Position numbers and translations under genes: made by a program | Assembly (NCBI GenBank): GCA_034520365.1 | Contig: JAXHNP010000007.1 | Location: 1-64,000, forward strand | Reading direction: 5' to 3' | Source: Desulfobacterales bacterium | GTDB taxonomy: Bacteria > Desulfobacterota > Desulfobacteria > Desulfobacterales > Desulfosalsimonadaceae | Length of the DNA stretch: 64,000 nt | Shown here: in pieces, positions 44,349 to 51,831 of the stretch | Numbering within the stretch: the first letter of the stretch is position 1 | Layout: the number at the start of each line of letters is the position of its first letter | The notes under the pieces: model-generated | What the model saw: only the letters and a program-made list of their open reading frames with translations | Database searches by the model: none | Told to the model about the DNA's origin: nothing

Positions 44349-44806
44349 CTCTGGATTAGCTTTTATCTGATTCATAAAAAAACAGAAGCAACCCGCCACT
44401 CAATGTCATTAACTTAAGCGCTTTTAATCCCTTCATAACATCTACACTTGGCTGTCGGTGATATCGAAAGCTTTATTGCCACAGAAAATTCAAAGGCACA
44501 AATTTTGATCTGGACGATTTGAAAGGATTCGGCTGATTGATGCGCAAGTCGTATCAGCGAATGCTCAATTCTTTTTTAAAAAAAGATAGGGGCATCAAAC
44601 GATGTAAGGGATTTTTTAATCAACTGGCTGACCAAGATTCACTCAGGTGCTACCCGAAATTAATATACTGTCCCCGGAAAAATCTCCCCCGAATTCCATG
44701 TATGGTGTCCCGGGAATTTGAATGCAGACGAAGTTGTTGGCTTGATTTGCCGGGATGATCATGTTTATAATTAAAATATAAAATCTGCATAGGGAGGAAA
44801 AAAACC
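44349..44806. other. Spacer without a supported gene
   Basis: Contains scattered reading frames but no recognisable protein. One 3' fragment reads RKFKGTNFDLDDLKGFG and stop near 44530, perhaps an antitoxin tail; too short to call. An AGGGAGGAAA ribosome site for the next gene lies at 44791. Confidence 0.3.
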
Positions 44807-45019
44807 ATGGCCAAACAAAAGTCGTCTTGCGTTGAGGAACTTTATCGGGAAATCGACACCACTCCAGAGGAATATTTACCAGCTCTTCTGGAAATTGTGA
44901 AAGGATTTCGCTTGGGAATTTTGAAACCGGCTGATGAAAGTTTCAAGCAAGGAATGCGTGATGTGATGGAAAACAATACCAGGCCCGTATCTGAACTTTG
45001 GAAAGGTATAGATGCCTGA
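44807..45019 (+). CDS. Antitoxin of a RelE/ParE-type pair
   Basis: 70 residues, helical and charged: SSCVEELYREIDTTPEEYLP, ALLEIVKGFRLGI, ending ELWKGIDA. No known DNA-binding motif can be read safely; assignment rests on size and an 8-bp overlap with the toxin gene. Strong AGGGAGG site. Expected to neutralise the downstream toxin and autoregulate the pair. Confidence 0.6.
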   Translation: MAKQKSSCVEELYREIDTTPEEYLPALLEIVKGFRLGILKPADESFKQGMRDVMENNTRPVSELWKGIDA

Positions 45020-45344
45020 GATCTCGTTTACCTTTGAATTTAAAAGAAATCTCAGAGCCTTGGCAAAAAAATATCGGTCAATACGATCTGATATTCAGCC
45101 GATTATAGATCAGCTGCAAAACGGAAACCTGCCGGGTGACCAGATTCCCGGTGTCAATTTAGCTGTTTTCAAGGTAAGGATACAAAATTCCGATATCCAG
45201 AAAGGGAAGCGTTCAGGCTACCGGTGTATTTATTACTTAAAAACCAGGGAAAAAATCTTTTTAGTCACGATATATTCCAAATCAGATCAGTCTGATATTT
45301 CCGCCAAAAAAATAAAGGAAATTCTCCAGGAAATGGGGTATTAA
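45012..45344 (+). CDS. RelE/ParE superfamily toxin
   Basis: 110 residues. SFTFEFKRNLRALAKKYRSI, GVNLAVFKVRIQNSD, KGKRSGYRCIYYLKTREKIF and VTIYSKSDQSDIS correspond to the RelE/ParE fold, with the central Arg and Tyr on the sheet and the C-terminal strand. Acts on ribosome-bound mRNA or gyrase. Overlaps the antitoxin gene, a complete TA pair next to two broken ones. Confidence 0.75.
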   Translation: MPEISFTFEFKRNLRALAKKYRSIRSDIQPIIDQLQNGNLPGDQIPGVNLAVFKVRIQNSDIQKGKRSGYRCIYYLKTREKIFLVTIYSKSDQSDISAKKIKEILQEMGY

Positions 45345-45519
45345 TTAAGGGTTCATGTGGCGGATTATGGTCATCGAAATACATGGTTATAATGATTCCT
45401 AAAAATCCTCGGGCCCTCCAAACAATTCCCGAAATCAATCTTGACTTTTAAAATATCCATGTTGTTTTTAAACCATGTTTAAACTATGGCTAAAGTTAGC
45501 TGAACACAAAAGCTGTCTG

Positions 45520-45751
45520 AAGGATTTATTCAGCGTCTCGAAAAACTGGCCATTATTGATGAAATCCAGCGTCACCCGCCCCTGACGGTAGCGGTCAAGT
45601 ATGCTGCTGACAAAGACTGGCGAAACCTGAAACAGTTTACAGACCGCCTGGAACGTCCGGTTAAACGCTTTCTTTTTTATTCCGGGCACACTACCGCAAA
45701 GAAAACGATATCCGCCTGATACCCATAAGCGCTCTTTACAGGGGAATCTGA
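45520..45751 (+). pseudogene. Remnant of an AAA+ ATPase with DUF4143
   Basis: The frame LEKLAIIDEIQRHP gives a Walker B strand joined directly to TVAVKYAADKDWRNLKQFTD and RPVKRFLFYSG, the C-terminus of DUF4143 ATPases; then the frame shifts to HYRKENDIRLIPISALYRG and stop. Internal deletion plus frameshift. Confidence 0.65.
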
Positions 45752-45835
45752 AACATGAGTCAAGCTGCTTGACCCTGGCTCAAGGAACCGGTATAAAATT
45801 ATAGAATACTCACTTAAACAAAAAGGGCCAAGCCA

Positions 45836-46417
45836 ATGAAGATTCGAAATATCCTTATTACCCTGACAGCACTCATTGCCTGCCTGTGGTTCACATTGCC
45901 GGCGCAGGCGGAATTTTACCAGTATACGGATGACAAGGGAGTTGTGCACTATACAGACGATTACAGCACAATTCCGGAGCCGTATCAATCACAGGTTGAC
46001 GCTCATCCGGAAACCCCGAAAGACAGCCCTGCTCAGGCAGGAGGCACGGAAGAGAAAAGCATCGGGCAAACCGCCCCGGCTGAGGATCAAACAGCGGAGA
46101 GGGTGCCGGGGGAAACGGCATCAGGGCAAACCGAAGCCGCGGAAGAGAAAGAGTCCTCATCGGCCGCCGGTGACCAGCTCACCCGGCAGCGCGAAGAGCT
46201 GGTCGAAAAAAAGGAACAGCTTGATCAGCAATATGAGGCACTTTTAGAAAAAAAGCAAGCGATCGAATCATCCCGCGAAGAAATGAGCGATGACGAGGAA
46301 ATCAAGGCCTACAATCAAAAAGTTCAGACGTTAAACGAAAAAATCAACCAGTACCACGAAAAAGAAAGCGCCCTGAAATCAAAAATTGAGGAATACAACC
46401 AGCGGATCAGAGAATAA
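45836..46417 (+). CDS. Secreted DUF4124 coiled-coil protein
   Basis: 193 residues. Signal peptide (MKIRNILITLTALIACLWFT...AQA), then a DUF4124 motif (FYQYTDDKGVVHYTDDYSTI), an acidic Ala/Glu linker and a long coiled coil (TRQREELVEKKEQLDQQYEA onwards) to the end. Periplasmic; function unknown. Convergent with the protease gene 14 bp downstream. Confidence 0.85.
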   Translation: MKIRNILITLTALIACLWFTLPAQAEFYQYTDDKGVVHYTDDYSTIPEPYQSQVDAHPETPKDSPAQAGGTEEKSIGQTAPAEDQTAERVPGETASGQTEAAEEKESSSAAGDQLTRQREELVEKKEQLDQQYEALLEKKQAIESSREEMSDDEEIKAYNQKVQTLNEKINQYHEKESALKSKIEEYNQRIRE

Positions 46418-46430
46418 CAACAGATTATTT

Positions 46431-47564
46431 TTAATCATCCTTGAGAAGCAATGGTATCCAGGGCATAAATTTTGGTTTGGCTCCGGGCAGGGTATATTGT
46501 CCCGTTTCTGTTGTGGTTTGGCCGCAGAGAACCGTTACCCCTTGATCAGCCGGCTTATCCCAGCCGGTGACGGCCTTGAATTCTATTGTATAATCGCCCG
46601 CCGGCAAATCCCATTCCGTTTCGTCGCTGCTTAGCCATATCTCTGTGCCGGCACGGCGCCACCGGGCCCCGTCAGCACAGGCCTCAGCAGGTTCGATGGC
46701 CACCTGCAGAGTGCCCATAGAATCCCGATAATCCGCGACCGCATCCATTGTCTCGCAAAGAAGCCGTGCATTGTCGCCGTCAGCCGCATCACCGGCAGGC
46801 GTGCCCTCATAGGTCACCAGGGGCGTTGAAAACAGGGGCGCACTCTGGTAATCTGGATATCCGTTCCCATCTTTATCACTATATGCCATAATAGTGTGGT
46901 ACCCCGCGCTCTTGGTGCCCGGAAAATACCACCCTGCCGAATAAGAAGCAAGCGCCTTGTTAGGTCCTGGATAACTTTTCTGATCCTTTGCATGATCTGC
47001 GCCCAGATTGTGACCTATCTCATGGTCCAGTGTCGTGCTGATGGCCACGGACTGAATGGCACTGGCGGTAAATGCGTAGCCCGGACTACCGCCGGGGTAT
47101 GAAAGCAGCCAGCCAACGCCGACCCATCCGTAAGGGGTTCCCGTATCCACGAGCAGAGCCACCACATCGGCGCCGTAGTCATCCCTCAGGGTATGTACCT
47201 CTGCAAAAGCCCCATCTCCGTATGTTATTGCATTCAAATCAGTATCAAGATTATAGTCAGTTCCGTTTTCGGTTTCTACATTCTCATGCGTATAATCCAC
47301 GGCCACCGAGTGAACCAGCCGGAACGAAATGTCCACCTCACTGTTCTGGAGGCTCAAATTCAGGCGGTTGACGGTATCCTGCGAAAATGCCGTCAACCCC
47401 CCGTTTTGCGCAACCCATGAGGTGGCGGTGGTATCATAGACCAGCATAATGTCGATGGTTGTCGATGGGGCGGCAGGCGCGGCTGCAAATAATATGAACA
47501 GGAGAACGGCCAATGAACATCCCATGCTGCGCAGCCGGTAAAATCTATTTTCAGGTATTTCCAT
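46431..47564 (-). CDS. Secreted reprolysin-like zinc metalloprotease
   Basis: 377 residues. The ATG at 47564 has AGGA 8 nt upstream and is preferred over 47597. Signal peptide ends near APAAPS. Catalytic motif HEIGHNLGADH (three zinc His, catalytic Glu) places it with M12-type metzincins; a Met-turn is likely in YHTIMAYSD. The C-terminal domain (VAIEPAEACADGARWRRAGT onwards) is PKD/beta-sandwich-like, and the protein ends in AKPKFMPWIPLLLKDD, the shared tail. The gene at 47632 just upstream encodes a prodomain-like protein, 67 bp away. Confidence 0.85.
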   Translation of the reverse strand: MEIPENRFYRLRSMGCSLAVLLFILFAAAPAAPSTTIDIMLVYDTTATSWVAQNGGLTAFSQDTVNRLNLSLQNSEVDISFRLVHSVAVDYTHENVETENGTDYNLDTDLNAITYGDGAFAEVHTLRDDYGADVVALLVDTGTPYGWVGVGWLLSYPGGSPGYAFTASAIQSVAISTTLDHEIGHNLGADHAKDQKSYPGPNKALASYSAGWYFPGTKSAGYHTIMAYSDKDGNGYPDYQSAPLFSTPLVTYEGTPAGDAADGDNARLLCETMDAVADYRDSMGTLQVAIEPAEACADGARWRRAGTEIWLSSDETEWDLPAGDYTIEFKAVTGWDKPADQGVTVLCGQTTTETGQYTLPGAKPKFMPWIPLLLKDD

Positions 47565-47631
47565 TCCAGGTCCTTTTCGAGCGGTTTGCTTCTTCATCCG
47601 GAGCTGATTGTTTTCCGCACCATTTGTCCGG

Positions 47632-48195
47632 TTAATTTTCCGGGGGAATCCTGGGCGGAAGGTGTTTCATGGGCGGCATCTTCTTCATGTCAATTTCTTG
47701 AACCTTTCCTTCGCCGGTTTCCGTATCCCCGACAACCCGGTACACCCTGGCCGCATCAAGGTCCTGAAGTGTAATAATGAAGCTTTCCGGTGTGACGGTT
47801 AGGGAAAATGTGGCCAGATCCCTGCCGGCCAAATGCCCATTCAGGGAAATAATATTGTGCTTCGGTCTTGCATCGGAGTCCACCTTAACCTGAAATTTCT
47901 GGCCACTGAAAAAAGACAACTCCAGGGACCGCCCGCGGAAGGATTGGGACGGCACCCCTCTTTTTCCGGCAGGCTTTGACCGCGGAAGGAATTTTTCTGC
48001 GGAAAAGGATACTGCCCCTTGTCTGTTTAAATACGCCTCGGCAGGCCGGCCTCCGTTATCATTAACCGTATTGTTTGATTGAATGGCTGAAGGCCGCAAT
48101 ACGTCAATGCTGTCAATTTCTGCGAAAACGCTGGCAGAAACCAACAAACCGCAGGTAAAAAATATAAGAAAAGCGCTTCGTTTTAAATTTTGCAT
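47632..48195 (-). CDS. Secreted metalloprotease-prodomain-like protein
   Basis: 187 residues from the ATG at 48195 (GTG one codon earlier possible). Signal peptide MQNLKRSAFLIFFTCGLLVS to about VFAE. The core (ELSFFSGQKFQVKVDSDARP, ISLNGHLAGRDLATFSLTVT, PESFIITLQDLDAARVYRVV) resembles the N-terminal prodomain that precedes reprolysin-like domains in related bacteria, here as a free-standing secreted protein next to the protease gene. It may act as a chaperone or inhibitor in trans. A frameshifted duplicate lies at 54810-55080. Confidence 0.65.
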   Translation of the reverse strand: MQNLKRSAFLIFFTCGLLVSASVFAEIDSIDVLRPSAIQSNNTVNDNGGRPAEAYLNRQGAVSFSAEKFLPRSKPAGKRGVPSQSFRGRSLELSFFSGQKFQVKVDSDARPKHNIISLNGHLAGRDLATFSLTVTPESFIITLQDLDAARVYRVVGDTETGEGKVQEIDMKKMPPMKHLPPRIPPEN

Positions 48196-48200
48196 CACTG

Positions 48201-48350
48201 ACAGTCTCGTATAAAGTCAATTTTGGGATGGCAAAGCAAAAAGTCAAAATCGCGGCGCGCAAATCCCGAGGAATGCAGCGTACTTAATCGTACGTGAAAT
48301 TCCGAGGGATGCAGCGCAACAAAGATATTGGACTTTTTGCGAAGCCATCA
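48201..48350 (-). repeat. 150-bp palindromic element, copy 2
   Basis: Reverse complement of the element at 15712-15862, from ACAGTCTCGT to GCGAAGCCATCA, lying in the promoter region of the prodomain gene. Central palindrome GCAGCGTAC-TTAATC-GTACGTG. Confidence 0.75.
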
Positions 48351-48377
48351 CTTTTTCAAAAAGCGGAATTCAAGATA

Positions 48378-50693
48378 TCACCCACCCAGAAGAAGATTTA
48401 ATATCGCGCCTATGGGAGGACCGCCAAAATAACTGGGCTGGGTTTCTGCATAAGCCAGTTCTTCAGACCGGGCAGCGAAGCCTGAAATGCCGTTTTGGGT
48501 GACAGTTCGTATTTCCAGGTAAAACGCTGTACCCAGAGCGACCCCCTCCGGAACATCCAGCCAGACTTCTTCGGCCCGACCGACAGAAATCCATGGACCG
48601 CTGGCCCAACTGAGGGTATCGGCGGATCGCCAGATTTGACGAACCTCATAGCAGAGAAGATCCGATGAATCCATTTCTGTCGATGTTTCCCAGGAAATGT
48701 ACGAAGAACCCTTGTCCCATTTTCCCGGTAATGTTTCTACCAAGGCCGGGGCTTCCGGCATGGAAGCAGCGCTCCATTCCAGGAAGGATTCATTGCCAAA
48801 CTTATCGAGAAGCCGGAAGGAAATCGTCCCCGTGGGTGGAGTACCAGGCAATACAGCCTGCCAGGTTTGCTCGTCTTTTGCCTGGAATTCAGTGGAGGGT
48901 TCGCCATTGATCTGGGCCAGGAACGACGCGGTATCCACCCCGGCCGTGTCATGCGCTATAAGTTCGAATCGGGTGGTGTAATGCGCCGGATCAGCTTCGC
49001 AGCCCAGGCGGAGGATGGGCCCTTCCCCGTCGATTTGCCCCAGATCCACATTCTGCCAGGTCCTGTCCACAGTCCCGTCAATTTCGACCCAGTCGCCTGT
49101 AGAAGCCAGGATCAGAGGCGTATCTGTAGCGGTCGTATCAGCGTAGACGGGTAAATCTCCAAGGTTGCTGGCCACCCGGGTGGAACCATCATAGTAGAAA
49201 TCAACAAAAGCCAGCTTGTTCGCGTCAGGGGTTGTGTCGTTTAGCTTCAAAACATTTTTTTGAACATTCTGTTTTATGGACTGGGGCGAGGTAATGATGC
49301 AATCATACGCTTCTCCTGCGGCGGTTTTAACCCCATATTTAAGAGAAAAGGCAGCGATTCCCGAACCTGGAACAATCATGGACGCACCCGTTTGCACCGC
49401 TACCCGTCCGGCCGTTCTTGCCCATTCTTCCGGCGTATTGGGCAGGTTGCCGTATGCCTCACACAATTCTCTGGAGACGCTGGCCAAAGGCGTCGTTCCC
49501 TGGATCACGCTTTGGTTGACGAACCCTGTCTTGCCGATCTCGATGATATCCGCAAGACAGGCGTTGGTGTAGACGTCCTGGATTACTTCAACAGTCGAGC
49601 CGTTGATAAAGCGCAGTCCAATCTGGGAAATCGTGCCCCATCCGGTGGCGAGGGAAAGTTTCGTTCCGGGCCTTAAAATATCCCCTTTTTGGACTGTACC
49701 GCTTCCGCCGATAACCCGTACTGTACCCTCCACCCGTATGACTTCGCAGTAGGCGCCGCTCAATCCCCTTTTGCGGACTGTTTCTTTAAACTCTATGTAC
49801 AGTTCTCCTCCCGCTGTTACCTCGTTGCTCTTGGTGGTCGATTCTTGCGAAACCTGGTCTGATGTCACATTTGAACTTAAGAAAATTTCAGGATCAGCAA
49901 ACGCAGCCACCCCGAATATGCCCTCTGCGTCCGTAGTTGCGGTAGTGGGCTCAAAAATGGCATTCACTCCGCTGATTGTCACCGGAATGTCAGCAGCAGG
50001 TTGCTCGTTCATGGTGTATTCGGAGTAGGCACTCAAGGGAGCGCCTTCATCACAGTCTTCACCAAAGCTGGTCTCTATGATCTGAAACCAATGGTCAATG
50101 GGACCGGCAGGGCGGTCCAAAATATCAAGCATTTCCAGCTCCTTAAAGACCCGATCAATATAGAATTTAACAGGTATTTCAGGCGGAAGGGTGAGCTTGT
50201 AGAGCAATCTTCTGTAGCCTGTACTGTAATTGATGGCGGCGGCAAACTCCGCCCAATACCCTGCCCCGCCTTCCATGGCCCCTGTGGAGACATTCAGATG
50301 GACGTTCTCCCACGGAATACCAGGGCCTTCTATTCGGATTGGCGTTTCCCCGGTGTAGTATGAAATGTCTTCTTCGGGAATGGATTCTAAGCGAAACTGA
50401 AGATGAAGTGTCACGTCACCCGAGGCGGTATTATAGGTGCCCGGTGCCAAGATTATTTCCATATCGGATATGGGGTCCTGAGAAATGGGCAGCTTCATTT
50501 TTACCCCCATATCTCCCCGATGAATGACTTCGTCAACAGTATCAAGAACAAGCATGGAACTGGATTGAGGACACCCGACCTCCAGCACCATTGCTGAAGC
50601 TAATGACGGCAAACCCAGGCAGGCGATGAGAAGGAATCCGACGATCAAAAAGGACGAAACGGGGCCTCGAATACATTTGGGGAGGGAATACAT
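48378..50693 (-). CDS. Large secreted protein with FecR-like segment
   Basis: 771 residues; signal peptide (ends near LASA), AGAGG upstream of the ATG. Middle part has a FecR-like stretch (GTVRVIGGSGTVQKGDILRP, TKLSLATGWGT, GLRFINGSTVEV); before it is a CarboxypepD-regulatory-like segment (DIPVTISGVNAIFEPTTATT) and after it beta-sandwich regions (WSAASMPEAPALVETLPG...). It ends in GGPPIGAILNLLLGG, a hydrophobic end like the shared tail but with Gly-Gly in place of the acidic residues. Overall family not recognised; extracellular role inferred. Confidence 0.7.
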   Translation of the reverse strand: MYSLPKCIRGPVSSFLIVGFLLIACLGLPSLASAMVLEVGCPQSSSMLVLDTVDEVIHRGDMGVKMKLPISQDPISDMEIILAPGTYNTASGDVTLHLQFRLESIPEEDISYYTGETPIRIEGPGIPWENVHLNVSTGAMEGGAGYWAEFAAAINYSTGYRRLLYKLTLPPEIPVKFYIDRVFKELEMLDILDRPAGPIDHWFQIIETSFGEDCDEGAPLSAYSEYTMNEQPAADIPVTISGVNAIFEPTTATTDAEGIFGVAAFADPEIFLSSNVTSDQVSQESTTKSNEVTAGGELYIEFKETVRKRGLSGAYCEVIRVEGTVRVIGGSGTVQKGDILRPGTKLSLATGWGTISQIGLRFINGSTVEVIQDVYTNACLADIIEIGKTGFVNQSVIQGTTPLASVSRELCEAYGNLPNTPEEWARTAGRVAVQTGASMIVPGSGIAAFSLKYGVKTAAGEAYDCIITSPQSIKQNVQKNVLKLNDTTPDANKLAFVDFYYDGSTRVASNLGDLPVYADTTATDTPLILASTGDWVEIDGTVDRTWQNVDLGQIDGEGPILRLGCEADPAHYTTRFELIAHDTAGVDTASFLAQINGEPSTEFQAKDEQTWQAVLPGTPPTGTISFRLLDKFGNESFLEWSAASMPEAPALVETLPGKWDKGSSYISWETSTEMDSSDLLCYEVRQIWRSADTLSWASGPWISVGRAEEVWLDVPEGVALGTAFYLEIRTVTQNGISGFAARSEELAYAETQPSYFGGPPIGAILNLLLGG

Positions 50694-51420
50694 GTTTACT
50701 GTTACCTCTGGCGCAAATAGTTACAATGTATTTCTTTTATTGAAAACGCATTTCCCAAATACGTTGTAAAACGGTTCTTTTGAGATAGCAAAATATATAC
50801 GATAAATCAAATGGCATTTTGGCAATAGTGACAAAGTGGGATTTAGGGGGATCTTCATCGTGACACAATACAAATCCCCCCAATCCCCCCTTTTTCAAAG
50901 TGGGGATGCGGCATAGCTCACGGTTTACAGTTTAAAAACTTAGTGCCTTAGTGCCTTAGTGCCTTTAAAGTTATTTTTAGCTCGGTCCCGGGCGGCAGCC
51001 CGGGGGGAATACTTCTAAGTAACTTGACGGGTTTTAGGTATTAGGTATTAGGTATTAGGTATTAGGTATTAGGCGAATGAAATCAAGAACTTATGGTCGG
51101 CACGGTGGCCGACCCTACGATGAATCGGGTTTTTCCCCATTCGTAGGGCGGGCCACCGTGCCCGCCTGAAAAATAGATAGAACAAATTTACCGTGCCTCA
51201 GTGCCTTTAAAGTTATTTTTAGCTCGGTCCCGGGCGCACGGCCCGGGAGGGAATACTTCCAAAGATAATATGGAATGGCGGTTACTGAGAGGTTATTTAG
51301 GGTCTGAACGAAACTATAAATTTAAATATTTAACACACTAAAGTTAGTGACATTGACGACAGATTGACGTTAAACTCAGATTAAAACAAAAATACTCCTG
51401 TACTGTTGGGCATTAGATGA
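50694..51420. repeat. Repeat-rich intergenic region
   Basis: No gene. In order: a CCCCCAATCCCCCC / GGGGGAT inverted pair (50845-50905); a 70-bp direct repeat containing GCCTTTAAAGTTATTTTTAG and CTCGGTCCCGGGC with a palindrome (50955-51020 and 51200-51262); five AGGTATT heptamers (51036-51073); the GGTCGGCACGGTGGCCGACC palindromic element (51088-51200). Typical debris of repeated insertion. Confidence 0.75.
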
Positions 51421-51421
51421 C

Positions 51422-51831
51422 CTGAGAAGCCACGCCAGAGCTGTCCGCGGAGGGCCATCAGATTCCCTGCCCCAGCGACCGACAATGAAGACGGTACGAT
51501 TACGGACCACAATACCGGCCTTGTATGGCAGAAATGCAGCCATGGGCAAACATGGGATGAAGCAACAAACGAATGCAGCGGAACGCCAGCCGCTTATAAC
51601 TGGCAGGAGGCCCTGGCTGCCGCTGAGGGTCTAAGACGGGCAAATCATACCGACTGGCGGCTGCCCGACATTAATGAACTCCAGACCCTGATTGATGACG
51701 CAACATCCAATCCGGCAATTTTTGACATTTTAGCCGATGATACCATCTCCGGTTATTACTGGTCGTCGACAACCTATCCCGGCGGTCTTGTTTCCTTATT
51801 CATCCAGCAGGAACAAAAAAATCCCTGGTAA
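51422..51831 (+). pseudogene. Broken DUF1566 gene
   Basis: From 51481 the frame reads DNEDGTITDHNTGLVWQKCS, WQEALAAAEGLRRANHTDWR, LPDINELQTLIDDA and GYYWSSTTYPGG, a DUF1566 domain; it lacks a start and its variable C-terminal end. Just upstream, in another frame, HARAVRGGPSDSLPQR is the end of a second such domain, so a multi-domain protein has been broken by a frameshift near 51465. At about 51785 the frame runs into the antisense of the next gene's tail codons and stops at 51831. Confidence 0.75.

Noticed and set aside
51349-51385. ATTGACG-ACAG-ATTGACG direct repeat, Pho-like geometry
   Set aside because: Half sites do not match the Pho consensus and no gene promoter follows.
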